A DNA stretch of 64,000 nt from Thermomonas flagellata (GCF_022419185.1 NZ_JAJOZK010000010.1:59968-123967); one strand, 5' to 3'. Positions 49,559 to 58,981 are shown, numbered from the stretch's first letter. A program made the numbers and translations. The notes: generated by a model not told the origin, from the letters alone.

Positions 49559-51361
49559 TCAGCGCGGGATCGCCAGCGCCTCGGCGTCGAGCACCGCGGC
49601 CGGGCGCGGCGCGATGCGCGCATCCGCCGGCAGCGGCGCGCGCGCGTCGAGCGCGGCGTCGACCCGGTCCAGCGCCGCATAGACATAGGGCAGCAGCGGC
49701 ACGTAGAACGCGCGCAGGCCCGGCAGGCCGAGGAACGCATCGAAGTGCTGCACGTGCGCGACCTGCCAGTGGCGCACGTCGCGCCCGGCGGCGCGCGCCA
49801 TCGCCACGTAAGGCGCGCTGGAGAACGCGGGCGGGATCAGCCCGTCGTCCTCGCCGTGCACAACGACCATCGGCAGGCCCGCGCGCGGCGGCGCGGCGCG
49901 GGTGTCGGCGATGCCCTGGCGCACGCGCCGCGCGTCCGCGCCCTCGCCCGTCCACAGCCCGCGCAGGCAGCGCAGGCCGGTCAGGCCGAGATCGACCGGC
50001 GGCTGCGGATCGACGATGGCCACGCCCGCCCCGGGCGGGATGCCGCTGGCATCGGCCCACCAGGCGGCGCGCTCGGCGGCGGTGGCCGGGCGCGGCGCGA
50101 GGTCGGCGCCGAGCGCGGCGTAGCGGTAGCCGCAGGGATGCGCACCGTGCGGATAGCGTCCGTAGGCCGAGGCATAGGCCACCGCCACCGCGCGCCACAG
50201 GTCGAAGCCGGTGCTGGTGGCCCCGGCGCGCAGCGCGGCGTCGCTCCAGCCGGCGGCGCGCAGGCGCGCCAGCGCATCCTGCTGCTGCGCCAGCAGGGTG
50301 GTGCCGGATAGGAGGCCGGCCGCGGCCAGCGCCGCACAGCGCGCCTCCACGCCCGGCAGCGGCGGCAGGCCCAGCGCCGGCAGCGCGCACGGCATCAGCA
50401 ACGCGGCCTCGGTCGCATAGTCGTACAGCGCGCGGCCGCCGTGGCCGTCCACGTAGACGTTGGGCTCGCCGGCGACCGCGGCGTCCAGCCACGGCTCCGG
50501 GTCTTCCGCCGCGCGTAGCACCGCGCCGCCGCCGTTGGAGATGCCGACGGCGATCACGCGGGTGTTGGCGAAGGTGAACGGCGCCTGCTGCGGGTACTGC
50601 GCATCCAGCACTGCCAGCGCGAACTGCGCCGCCTGCTTGAGGTGGCGGCCCCAGTCGGCCTCGGGATTGTCCAGCGAGTGCGCATGCTTGAAGGCCACGC
50701 CGTGGCCGGCGGCCGGTTCCGGCGTGAAGGCCAGCGCGGCATCGCCCCCCGCGGCGGTAACGCGGCCATCCAGCGCGACGCCCTGCCCGGCATCCAGGTC
50801 GAAATAGTCGCTGCCGGCGCCCTTGTCGGTATAGGCCACCGCGCAGCCGCGCGGCAGACCCCAGGCCCCGGCCACCGCGATCGCGCCGTAGATGCCGCGC
50901 GACCCCGAGGACGCGCTCACCACCACGCAGCGCTTGCGCGGATCGAAATGATCCGGCAGTTGCACCAGCACCCGGTGCGGCTGGGTCGCGCCGGGCAGCC
51001 GGGCATAGGCGCTGAACTCGCGCCCCGGCACCGCCGCGGTGCTGCCGTACACCTCGTCGTAGCCGCCGCCCGGCGCGAGATCGGCGATCCCGCGCCAGTT
51101 CGACCAGATCGCGCGCCGGCGCAGCTCGGCCGCGGTCGGATGCGCCGGGTCCGCGAACGCCGGCGGCAGCGGATTGCGCAGGCCCTCCAGGCCCAGCCCC
51201 GCGGTGAGCAGGTCGTCGTGGTCGCGGTGGAGGCTGGCCTGCAGCGGCTGGAACATCGCAAGCTCCTGGGCGGAAGGCGCGCGCGCGGCCGGCAGCGCGG
51301 CGCAGCCGGCCAGTAGCAGCGCGGCGGCGGCAAGCAACGGGCGCGGGCTGGCAATGGGCAT
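49559..51361 (-). CDS. D-(-)-3-hydroxybutyrate oligomer hydrolase
   Basis: Breaks short 3-hydroxybutyrate oligomers to monomers for reuse of PHB. 600 residues. Lipoprotein or Sec signal ending LLLAGCAAL at about residue 20. Serine hydrolase site VGISNGGGAVL (about residue 285); GYDEVYGSTAAVPGREFSAY and AVAGEPNVYVDG are typical of the family; the late HVQHFDAFLG holds the probable catalytic His. Start ATG at 51361; upstream in-frame codons run into the divergent gene's promoter. Divergent from bdhA, which acts on its product. Confidence 0.9.
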   Translation of the reverse strand: MPIASPRPLLAAAALLLAGCAALPAARAPSAQELAMFQPLQASLHRDHDDLLTAGLGLEGLRNPLPPAFADPAHPTAAELRRRAIWSNWRGIADLAPGGGYDEVYGSTAAVPGREFSAYARLPGATQPHRVLVQLPDHFDPRKRCVVVSASSGSRGIYGAIAVAGAWGLPRGCAVAYTDKGAGSDYFDLDAGQGVALDGRVTAAGGDAALAFTPEPAAGHGVAFKHAHSLDNPEADWGRHLKQAAQFALAVLDAQYPQQAPFTFANTRVIAVGISNGGGAVLRAAEDPEPWLDAAVAGEPNVYVDGHGGRALYDYATEAALLMPCALPALGLPPLPGVEARCAALAAAGLLSGTTLLAQQQDALARLRAAGWSDAALRAGATSTGFDLWRAVAVAYASAYGRYPHGAHPCGYRYAALGADLAPRPATAAERAAWWADASGIPPGAGVAIVDPQPPVDLGLTGLRCLRGLWTGEGADARRVRQGIADTRAAPPRAGLPMVVVHGEDDGLIPPAFSSAPYVAMARAAGRDVRHWQVAHVQHFDAFLGLPGLRAFYVPLLPYVYAALDRVDAALDARAPLPADARIAPRPAAVLDAEALAIPR

Positions 51362-51482
51362 GCGGCGGACCTTAGCCGGGGATGCGCTCGGCCGCATCGT
51401 ACTTTGGTACCAGCGCGCGGTCATGCCGGCGGCCAGCAGCGGCTGCTAGCGTATGCCGACCCCCACCCGCGAGAACCCCGCC

Positions 51483-52304
51483 ATGTCCGATCCCTTCCTG
51501 CGCGGTCGCTCCGCCCTCGTCACCGGCAGCACCTCCGGCATCGGCCTGGCGATCGCCAAGGCGCTGGCCGCGGCCGGCGCCCGGGTGGCGATCAACGGCC
51601 TGGGCACGCCCGAGCAGATCGCGGCAGCGGTCGCCGAGGTCGAAGCCGCGGGCGGCGGCGCCGGGCCCGCGCACGTGCGCCACTTCGGCGCCGACCTGCG
51701 CGACCCCGACGCCATCGCGGCGATGATGCGCGATCTCGCCGCCTGGTCGAACGGCGGCGTGGACGTGCTGGTCAACAACGCCGGCATCCAGCACGCGGTG
51801 CCGCTGCACGAGATGCCGGTACAGAAGTGGAACGACATCATCGCCATCAACCTGTCGTCGGCCTTCCACACCATGCGCGCGGCGCTGCCGGCGATGGCCG
51901 CGCGCGGCTACGGGCGAGTGGTCAACATCGCCTCGGTGCACGGACTGGTGGCATCGAAGGACAAAGCGCCCTACGTGGCCAGCAAGTTCGGCATCGTCGG
52001 CCTCAGCAAGGTCGCCGCGCTGGAATACGCGGCGCAGGGCAGCCGCGAGTCCGGCGGCATCACCGTCAACTGCATCTGCCCGGGCTGGGTGGAAACTCCG
52101 CTGATCGAGCCGCAGATCGAAGCGCGCATGCACGGCGGCTCGCGCGAGGATGGCGTGCGCGCGCTGCTGGCCGAGAAGCAGCCCAGCCTGCGCATGACCC
52201 TGCCGGAGGAGATCGCCGCGCTGGCGGTGTTCCTGTGCCGGCGCGAAGCCCACAACATCACCGGCACCGCGCTGCCGGTGGATGGCGGCTGGACGGCGCA
52301 GTGA
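51483..52304 (+). CDS. bdhA: 3-hydroxybutyrate dehydrogenase
   Basis: Short-chain dehydrogenase that oxidises 3-hydroxybutyrate to acetoacetate with NAD. 273 residues. Nucleotide loop TGSTSGIGLAIA (about 14-25), NNAGIQHAVPLHEMP, active Ser/Tyr/Lys in NIASVHGLVASKDKAPYVASK (read in parts), and the NITGTALPVDGGWTAQ end. NNAGIQHV/A and VHGLVAS are marks of the 3-hydroxybutyrate type. Start at 51483 preferred over an in-frame ATG at 51453. Confidence 0.92.
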   Translation: MSDPFLRGRSALVTGSTSGIGLAIAKALAAAGARVAINGLGTPEQIAAAVAEVEAAGGGAGPAHVRHFGADLRDPDAIAAMMRDLAAWSNGGVDVLVNNAGIQHAVPLHEMPVQKWNDIIAINLSSAFHTMRAALPAMAARGYGRVVNIASVHGLVASKDKAPYVASKFGIVGLSKVAALEYAAQGSRESGGITVNCICPGWVETPLIEPQIEARMHGGSREDGVRALLAEKQPSLRMTLPEEIAALAVFLCRREAHNITGTALPVDGGWTAQ

Positions 52305-52496
52305 GCTGCATCGTGCCGGCTGATCCGGTGCGTGGTTCACCGCCACATTCAGCCGAATGCTAAAGTCAGCACCGCTGCAGCTCGACGGGGGACACGCCAG
52401 ATTGCGTGAACGACGCAGTAATCCATCACTGCAGCCTCCGCCGTACAGCGCAGGCCGCACCATGCAAGGACGCTGCTTTCGCGCCAAGGGGAAGGC

Positions 52497-55400
52497 ATGG
52501 CCAAGTTGCTGAAGTCTTTGTTGCAGGGCGGTGTAGTCCTGCTGGTGTTGTTGGCCTGCCACGCGCCGGCCGCGCAGGCGCAGACGCCTGATTTCACCAA
52601 CTGTCACACCGACGCCATTGGTGCCGATGGTTCGGTCTGGTGTGCGTCCATGGAAGAGGCCGAAACCGCGGCCAGAAACGCCGCATACAACAGGAATACT
52701 CACTGGAATGAGCCTGGCTATGAGCTCCCGCCTACGCGTGAGCCGGTGTGCCATCAAGTGGCTGCTTACGATGCTTGGGGCCTGGTGGATTGCATCTACC
52801 GGGATATGTTCGGCAATCACGATCTATGGCGCAAATATCCGCTTGTAGCTTGCAGCCCGGCCGGCAGCGAAGACCCTAACAGCGGACGTTGCGGTCTCCC
52901 CAAATGCGACAATAACTGCCTTCCTGCCGGCGGTAACGGCAGTAACCCCATTGATAGCGCCACCGGCAACAAGCGCCAGGTCGAAACCGACTACATCGGC
53001 TCCGGCAGCTTCCCGCTGCATCTGGAGCGCACCTACAACAGCAGCCGTACCCTGTTCGACAACATGCCGGTGCCGCTGGGTGTTGGGTGGACGCACACGT
53101 ACATGGCACGGCTCCAGGCCATTAGCGATGGTATTGTGATCCATCGAATCCGCGCCTATCGCCCCAATGGGGCCATCCAGAGCTTCGTCTGCAACGGTGG
53201 TACCTGCACTGGCGATCCGGACATGCCGGAACGGCTGGTCGCCGTCATCAGTGGCAATACCCTGCTTTCGGCCCGCTATACCCGCGCCGACGATTCCGTG
53301 GAAACCTATGACGGCGAGGGCAAGCTGATCTCGATTACGCGACGGGACGGCGCGACGCAAACGCTGTCCTATGCAACCGCCACCGGCACATCACCCTACG
53401 TGCAAACCGTCACTGACCCCGAGGGGCGGCGTTTGGTGTTTGCTTACGATGGCAATCTATTGACCAGCGTCACCGATTCCGCCGGGCATGTCATCCGCTA
53501 CGCCCATCTAAATGACGATCTGGTGAGCGTGACCTATGCCAGCGGCGAGGCGGAGCAAGCGACCCGGACCTACCACTACAACGAAGCCGGGCAGACCGAC
53601 GGCATCTCGATGCCGCATCTACTCACCGGGATCACCGACGAAAGCGGCCAGCGCGCTGCCAGTTGGGGCTATGACCGCCGTCGCCGCAGTGTGCTCAGCG
53701 TGCATGGGGCCTATGCCGACGGCACCATCGACCGCACCACGCTGGCATTCAATAGCGACGGCACCAGCACGATTACCGACAGCCTAGGCCGAACGCGCAC
53801 TTACACCTTCACTGTGCAGTATCACGTTCCCCGCTTTGCCGGGTTCGATGCTGCCTGTTCCAGCTGCGCCAATACCACCCAGCATCGGAATTACGACAAC
53901 AATGGCATGCCGGATGTCAGTACCGATTTTGCGGGCAACCAGACCGATCAGAACTTCAACGCCCGCCTGCTGGAAACCCGCCGCGTCGAAGCCGGCAACA
54001 GCCCGCAGGCTCGGCGCACGGTTGAAACCGACTGGCACCCCAGCCTGCGCCTGCCCACCCAGCGCCGCACTTTTGATGCCAGCAATACCCGCATCGCCCA
54101 AACCGACTGGACCTACAACGCCCGTGGCCAAGTCCTGACGACCACCCAGACCGATCCCGCCACCGGCGCCACCCGCATCACCACGAACATTTGGTGCGAA
54201 CAACCCGACGTGGATGCCAGCATTTGCCCCCGTATCGGTTTGCTGCTGTCCGTCGATGGCCCCCGCACCGACATCGCCGATATCACCGCCTATACCTACT
54301 ATCCTGACGATGATCCTGCCTGCGCAACCGAACCCACCACCTGCCCCCACCGCAAGGGTGACCTGTGGAAGGTGACGAACGCGCTGGGCCACGTCACCGA
54401 GATACTGGCCTACGATGGCGCAGGCCGCTCGCTGTCGGTGAAGGACGCTAACGGCGTCATCACCGATTTCCGCTACGACGCACGCGGCCACATGACCCTG
54501 CGCAGGGTGCGCAGCCCGGAGGCAGAATCCCGCATCACCCGCATCACCTACTGGCCCACCGGGCTGGTGAAGCACATCACCCAGCCGGATGGCAGTTACA
54601 CCGTCTATCACTACGATGTAGCCCAACGCCTCACGGGGATCGACGACAGCGCCGGCAACCGCATCCGTTACGCACTGGACAACGCCGGCAATCGCATCAA
54701 GGAAGACACCCGCGACCCCAATGGTGCGCTGGCCCGGCAGTTGTCGCGGGTGTATAACGATCTGGGCCGGTTGCAATCGCAGGCCGATGCCTACGGCCAT
54801 ACAACGGTTTACGCCTACGATGCCAACGGCAACGCCACGTCCACCACCGACGCCCTCGGCCGCCAGACTGCCAACGCCTACGATCCATTGAACCGGCTGG
54901 TTGCCACCTTGCAGGACGTGGGCGGCATCGAAGCGCAGACGCAGTTCACCTACGATGCACAGGACAACCTGACCCGTGTCACCGACCCGAAGGGCCTGCA
55001 CACGGACTACACCTACAACGGCCTGGGTGACCTGCTGCAATTGAGCAGCCCAGACACCGGCATCACCCAATACGCGTACGACAGCGCCGGCAACCGCATT
55101 AGCCAGACCGATGCACGCGGCAAGACGCAGACCTACAGCTACGACGCACTGAACCGGCTCACCCAGATCACCGGCCCCACCCGCAAGTACTTCTACGACA
55201 GCGCCAACGCCAGTGTCTGCCCGGTTGGTGAGCGGTTCAACAAGGGGCGCCTGTCCGGCTTCAACGATCCCAGCGGCAGCACCCGCCTCTGCTACAACCG
55301 CTTCGGCGACCTGACGCGCAAAGTACAGACCACCAATGGCAAGACTTTCGTGACAGCTTATGGTCATGACAGCGCAGGCCGCCTTGCCACCCTCACCTAC

Positions 55401-56945
55401 CCCGATGGCGCAGTGCTGGATGCCGTGTACGACGCCAACGGCCAGGTGCTGGAACTGGGCGTTACCCCGACCGGCGGCGTACGGCAGGCCGTCATCTCCG
55501 GCATCACCTACGCCCCCTTCGGGCCGGCCACCGGCTGGCAGTACGGCAATGGACGCATTCTGCTGCGCAATCTCAATCGCAACTATCAGCCGGACGTGAT
55601 CTGGGATGCCGACGCCGGCGGCTTGTCGCTGCGCTACCGCTTCGATGCAGCGGGCAACCTGACCATCCTCCAGCAGGCCGCCCAGAACATCACGCTGGCC
55701 CGATACGGCTACGACAGCCTGAACCGGTTGACGCAGGTGATGGACGGCCCAACCGGTACGCCGATCGAAACCTACGCCTTTGATGCCACCGGCAACCGTA
55801 CGTCCTTGACCAATGCCGGCAGCACCACTGCCTATAGCTACCCCATCGACAGCCACCGCTTGCGCAGCGTGGGCGGAATCAGCCGCACCTACGATGCCGC
55901 CGGCAATACCACAAAGATCGGCGGCAGCGCCCGCCAGTTCGGCTATGATGCCAGCGGACGCATGACGCAAGTAAAGGCGGGCAATACGGTGCTGCGGCAG
56001 TACCAATACAACGCCAAAGGTGAGCAAACCCGCAGCTACCGCGGCGCAGAGAATGCGTATTTTGTGTACGACGAAGCCGGGCACCTGCTGGGCGAATATG
56101 ACAGCAACGGCAGCCCGACGCAGCAAATTCTGTGGTTTGGCGATCTGCCGGTGGGTGTGCTGCAAGGCTCAGGCGCAAGCCAGCAACTGCACTATGTCGA
56201 GCCGGATCATCTCGGTACGCCAAGGGTCATCATCGACGGCACCCGCAACGTGGCGATCTGGGAATGGAAGCTGACGGGCGAGGCGTTCGGGGCGACGCCG
56301 CCGAATGAAGACCCGGATCAGGATGGCGCAAGATTCACCTTTGATCTGCGGTTCCCGGGGCAGCGGTACGATGCCGCCACCGGGCTGAATTACAACTACT
56401 TCCGCGATTACGACCCGGCCACTGGGCGCTACGTGGAGAGCGATCCGATTGGGTTGGATGGAGGGATATCTACTTACAGCTATGTCAGCGGGCAGCCATT
56501 GGATTCATTTGATAGAAATGGACTGGTTCAGTTTGTTGGGTTCAATAAGGTTGAGCGCCAGAAGATTGAAAAAGCCTTCCATGATGCTGTGACGACAATT
56601 AGGTCTTGTGCTGGGTGTACTGATTGCGGAGCGAATGGCGAAAGGAAGGCCTACTGCTTGACGGAGGCCGATAAGTGGAGCCTCATTGCATTGATGGAAG
56701 ATGCTATTTACATAAAGGGGGATCCGACCACCTACAAAGGTGAAAACATTGACGATGTCGGGGCTCGCCACATAGGTGGAAATTCCCATATTATCGGGCC
56801 GGCAGCTTTCTCGGGAGGATTCTGCGGGTTGCCGGCAATTCTTGTGCATGAGGTGCTGCATTTTCAGTTTCCCGGCATGGAGAATTATCACTACAAGCAG
56901 TATTTTGTTGAATCAACTTGCTTTAAGTGCAAGAGGTGGAGATGA
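52497..56945 (+). CDS. Full-length Rhs/YD-repeat protein with HExxH C-terminal toxin tip
   Basis: 1482 residues. Signal peptide in residues 1-28 (LLQGGVVLLVLLACHAPAAQA; Cys21 could also be a lipobox). A Cys-rich N region and a DUF6531-type entry NPIDSATGNK at about 147 follow. A long YD-repeat shell runs to the Rhs core and the boundary motif DPIGL at 1316-1320. After LDSFDRNGL (about 1342) comes a unique 140-residue tip with HEVLH at 1451-1455 and E-S-T-C-F-K-C at 1472-1478, a zincin-like site. No PAAR domain is present, so type VI delivery is not indicated. The tip is A+T-rich. The stop overlaps the next gene by ATGA. Start has GGGGAAGG just upstream. The tip reading is inference. Confidence 0.9.
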   Translation: MAKLLKSLLQGGVVLLVLLACHAPAAQAQTPDFTNCHTDAIGADGSVWCASMEEAETAARNAAYNRNTHWNEPGYELPPTREPVCHQVAAYDAWGLVDCIYRDMFGNHDLWRKYPLVACSPAGSEDPNSGRCGLPKCDNNCLPAGGNGSNPIDSATGNKRQVETDYIGSGSFPLHLERTYNSSRTLFDNMPVPLGVGWTHTYMARLQAISDGIVIHRIRAYRPNGAIQSFVCNGGTCTGDPDMPERLVAVISGNTLLSARYTRADDSVETYDGEGKLISITRRDGATQTLSYATATGTSPYVQTVTDPEGRRLVFAYDGNLLTSVTDSAGHVIRYAHLNDDLVSVTYASGEAEQATRTYHYNEAGQTDGISMPHLLTGITDESGQRAASWGYDRRRRSVLSVHGAYADGTIDRTTLAFNSDGTSTITDSLGRTRTYTFTVQYHVPRFAGFDAACSSCANTTQHRNYDNNGMPDVSTDFAGNQTDQNFNARLLETRRVEAGNSPQARRTVETDWHPSLRLPTQRRTFDASNTRIAQTDWTYNARGQVLTTTQTDPATGATRITTNIWCEQPDVDASICPRIGLLLSVDGPRTDIADITAYTYYPDDDPACATEPTTCPHRKGDLWKVTNALGHVTEILAYDGAGRSLSVKDANGVITDFRYDARGHMTLRRVRSPEAESRITRITYWPTGLVKHITQPDGSYTVYHYDVAQRLTGIDDSAGNRIRYALDNAGNRIKEDTRDPNGALARQLSRVYNDLGRLQSQADAYGHTTVYAYDANGNATSTTDALGRQTANAYDPLNRLVATLQDVGGIEAQTQFTYDAQDNLTRVTDPKGLHTDYTYNGLGDLLQLSSPDTGITQYAYDSAGNRISQTDARGKTQTYSYDALNRLTQITGPTRKYFYDSANASVCPVGERFNKGRLSGFNDPSGSTRLCYNRFGDLTRKVQTTNGKTFVTAYGHDSAGRLATLTYPDGAVLDAVYDANGQVLELGVTPTGGVRQAVISGITYAPFGPATGWQYGNGRILLRNLNRNYQPDVIWDADAGGLSLRYRFDAAGNLTILQQAAQNITLARYGYDSLNRLTQVMDGPTGTPIETYAFDATGNRTSLTNAGSTTAYSYPIDSHRLRSVGGISRTYDAAGNTTKIGGSARQFGYDASGRMTQVKAGNTVLRQYQYNAKGEQTRSYRGAENAYFVYDEAGHLLGEYDSNGSPTQQILWFGDLPVGVLQGSGASQQLHYVEPDHLGTPRVIIDGTRNVAIWEWKLTGEAFGATPPNEDPDQDGARFTFDLRFPGQRYDAATGLNYNYFRDYDPATGRYVESDPIGLDGGISTYSYVSGQPLDSFDRNGLVQFVGFNKVERQKIEKAFHDAVTTIRSCAGCTDCGANGERKAYCLTEADKWSLIALMEDAIYIKGDPTTYKGENIDDVGARHIGGNSHIIGPAAFSGGFCGLPAILVHEVLHFQFPGMENYHYKQYFVESTCFKCKRWR
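55214..56455 (+). repeat. Rhs core repeat block A
   Basis: This part of the full-length gene is repeated at 59220-60461 with a constant offset of 4006 bases and no net indel. Its end (55892 onward) is repeated again at 57498-58064. Between 55892 and 56185 the match to 57498-57791 is exact as far as I can read, 294 bases. These blocks are the substrate for swapping tips. Confidence 0.88.
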
Positions 56946-57418
56946 GTACTGGATATGTCGTCTTTTTTGCGTGCTTATTTTTCTGTGGTTGCCACCAAGG
57001 GGTGATCGCTCAGAGTGAAGCTGTTTCGCATGGGGGGCAGGAGTGGACTGATTTTCGTCGCGACGATCTGCGGGAATTGCTTTCCAATTTTAGCGGAAAG
57101 GAGTCTGAATCTGAGGCGACTGTTGTCCTTGGAACTCCGGATAAGGTTGAAACCTCTGGCTCAATAAGAGATGTTTATTGGATTGCGGCAAGTAGGCGAG
57201 GTGGTTCCCCGCGGGATGGTGTTGTGCCAACTTTCCATGTGTCTTATTTGATTGTAAAAATGAGTTTCTCTCCAAATGTGAATGGTTGCGAGATTCGTTT
57301 GGTTGAGTATATAGGTTCTGATCCGGCTCCTGATCCATTCTTGGTGATGCCAGTTGTTTCGGAGGTTAAGTCATGTTCCTATTTCATGGAAAACCAAGGA
57401 CACCTGAAAACCAAGTGA
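56942..57418 (+). CDS. Probable immunity protein 1, exported or lipoprotein
   Basis: 158 residues. Starts in an ATGA overlap with the Rhs stop, so translation is coupled. N terminus MSTGYVVFFACLFFCGC is a hydrophobic export signal with a poor lipobox (Cys17); secretion by signal peptidase I is an alternative. The mature part has WTDFRRDDLRELLSNF and VVLGTPDKVE and two Cys late. No similarity that I recognise. Position directly after a variable toxin tip and low GC are the basis for calling it immunity. Confidence 0.65.
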   Translation: MSTGYVVFFACLFFCGCHQGVIAQSEAVSHGGQEWTDFRRDDLRELLSNFSGKESESEATVVLGTPDKVETSGSIRDVYWIAASRRGGSPRDGVVPTFHVSYLIVKMSFSPNVNGCEIRLVEYIGSDPAPDPFLVMPVVSEVKSCSYFMENQGHLKTK

Positions 57419-57497
57419 GCTGCTCCCCTACAGCCGCACCAGGGATTCCTGAGTAAAGTCCGTCAACCAGAGAGGACGGACATGCGCAAGAGTCGCT
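57419..57497 (+). mobile_element. IS3-family left-end remnant
   Basis: Begins TGAGCTGCTCCCC and contains a good ribosome site (AGAGAGGACGG) followed by ATG at 57482 reading MRKSR, the usual first residues of IS3-family OrfA proteins (MRKSRFT...). After five codons the sequence changes at 57498 into Rhs core DNA. So only the leader and first codons of the element remain. Identification rests on memory of the family start and needs a database check. Confidence 0.45.
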
Positions 57498-58064
57498 CGA
57501 TGCCGCCGGCAATACCACAAAGATCGGCGGCAGCGCCCGCCAGTTCGGCTATGATGCCAGCGGACGCATGACGCAAGTAAAGGCGGGCAATACGGTGCTG
57601 CGGCAGTACCAATACAACGCCAAAGGTGAGCAAACCCGCAGCTACCGCGGCGCAGAGAATGCGTATTTTGTGTACGACGAAGCCGGGCACCTGCTGGGCG
57701 AATATGACAGCAACGGCAGCCCGACGCAGCAAATTCTGTGGTTTGGCGATCTGCCGGTGGGTGTGCTGCAAGGCTCAGGCGCAAGCCAGCAGTTGCACTA
57801 CATCGAGCCGGACCACCTCGGCACCCCGCGCGTCATCATCGACGGCCAGCGCAACGTGGCGATCTGGGAGTGGAAGCTGACTGGTGAGGCATTCGGGGCG
57901 TCTCCGCCGAACCAGGATCCAGATGGGGATGGCGTCAATTTCGCATTCGATCTGCGGTTCCCGGGCCAACGATACGATCAAGCCACGGGGTTGAATTACA
58001 ACTACTTCCGCGACGGCTACGAGCCGGGAACAGGTCGCTACACGCAGAGTGATCCGGTTGGGTT
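57498..58064 (+). repeat. Rhs core repeat block B (mosaic)
   Basis: The first 294 bases (57498-57791) equal 55892-56185. From 57792 on the sequence departs from block A and follows block C (around 60191-60360), for example the shared GACCACCTCGGCACCCCGCG and AACCAGGATCCAGATGGGGA. One extra codon near 58016 relative to the other copies. The switch marks a recombination joint. Confidence 0.85.
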
Positions 58065-58587
58065 GGGTGGCGGGCCAAGCACCTACGCGTATTCAAGGAA
58101 CATGCCGACAGGTGCTTTCGATCCGAAAGGATTAACGGCTGTCAGATTGCCGCCCTACGGACCTGGGCAACAACTACCGTATGGGACGGTCTATTGTGAC
58201 GATGGCGTCGCCACACCCTTCATTAATTGGGATCGATGGCCGTCTTATGATCAGAAGTGCATCGGCGATTGTTTGCTTGTGCATGAGCAAAGTCATGCGA
58301 GAGACGCAACACGATCAAACCCCGGGGTCTGCCGTTACTGGGGCTGGGTGCCTTTCATATATCCCAAAGGCATCATTGGCTTTGATAGGCAAGAACGTCT
58401 CGCGAGTGAGTTCAGAGCATACGCGGCTGAGCTACGTTGTTTGGCGGCGAAATTGGCCAAAGATGGGGCATGTACAGGCGACATGTGCCAGAAAGTGATC
58501 AAGGGTCGAATTGACGACATTGTCAACACAATTTTGCCAACCGTTTACAACGGGACATATCCGAATGGACTATCTGGCTCTGAATAG
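57568..58587 (+). CDS. Displaced Rhs C-terminal module 2 with HExxH tip
   Basis: 339 residues from the first in-frame ATG in the core; the frame is open back to 57457, so there is no true N terminus, signal peptide or obvious promoter. Rhs core residues 1-165 end at DPVGL (162-166). After AFDPKGL the unique tip of about 150 residues contains LLVHEQSHARD with HEQSH at 239-243 and, about 38 residues later, SEFRAYAAE, a plausible third zinc ligand (Glu281). Six or more Cys in the tip suggest disulfides. Likely silent unless fused to the full-length gene by recombination. Confidence 0.7.
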   Translation: MTQVKAGNTVLRQYQYNAKGEQTRSYRGAENAYFVYDEAGHLLGEYDSNGSPTQQILWFGDLPVGVLQGSGASQQLHYIEPDHLGTPRVIIDGQRNVAIWEWKLTGEAFGASPPNQDPDGDGVNFAFDLRFPGQRYDQATGLNYNYFRDGYEPGTGRYTQSDPVGLGGGPSTYAYSRNMPTGAFDPKGLTAVRLPPYGPGQQLPYGTVYCDDGVATPFINWDRWPSYDQKCIGDCLLVHEQSHARDATRSNPGVCRYWGWVPFIYPKGIIGFDRQERLASEFRAYAAELRCLAAKLAKDGACTGDMCQKVIKGRIDDIVNTILPTVYNGTYPNGLSGSE

Positions 58588-58918
58588 TTTTTGGCGTTGC
58601 GCGGTTGTCTTTCTTCTCGCGGCAGCGGTTGTGGGTTGCTCTTCCACAACGGTTCGTTGCGGTGGGCGAGTTTATCCAGAGAAAGCTAGCGCGGATGCGT
58701 TGAGTGTGGTCAAGAAGACTGAAGTGGACTCCAAGGAATTTTGTGCGGAGTCAGGCGGAGGCTGTGACTTTACTGTTGCCAAGACAAAGCAAGGATGGTC
58801 GGTGGCGGCAACTCGAACTTTTGCAGTAGATGGGAAATGTGCCAGCAGGATTGGCGACGAGAAAATTTATATTTATGACGAGTCTGGTGTTTTGGTCCGC
58901 GCTATAGATGGAATGTAA
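58565..58918 (+). CDS. Probable immunity lipoprotein 2
   Basis: 117 residues. Starts inside the end of module 2 (23-base overlap). Signal FWRCAVVFLLAAAVVGCSS with a good lipobox and Cys25. The mature protein (about 92 residues) has four further Cys (TVRCGG, EFCAESGGGCDF, GKCAS), fitting an oxidising periplasm, and ends ESGVLVRAIDGM. Not similar by eye to the other two candidate immunity proteins. Low GC relative to core genes. Confidence 0.65.
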   Translation: MDYLALNSFWRCAVVFLLAAAVVGCSSTTVRCGGRVYPEKASADALSVVKKTEVDSKEFCAESGGGCDFTVAKTKQGWSVAATRTFAVDGKCASRIGDEKIYIYDESGVLVRAIDGM

Positions 58919-58957
58919 CTAAGAGGCTGGAGTTCACTGCCCGATCGCATAACGCCC

Positions 58958-58981
58958 AAGGCCCGCATCGCTGCGGGCCTT
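58958..58981 (+). terminator. Terminator after module 2
   Basis: AAGGCCCGCA/TGCGGGCCTT, perfect 10-base arms with a TCGC loop, followed by TGTCGTTT. A diverged copy with the same flanks (TAACGC before, CTTGTCGTT after) stands after module 3 at 61362-61390, so the terminator travels with the cassettes. Confidence 0.8.

Noticed and set aside
52497..56945. Rhs protein as a type VI secretion effector with PAAR
   Set aside because: No PAAR or VgrG sequence seen; the N terminus is a signal peptide.
57482..57567. Independent small gene starting MRKSR
   Set aside because: After five codons it reads Rhs core DNA in the wrong frame and stops; better explained as an IS remnant joined to Rhs DNA.
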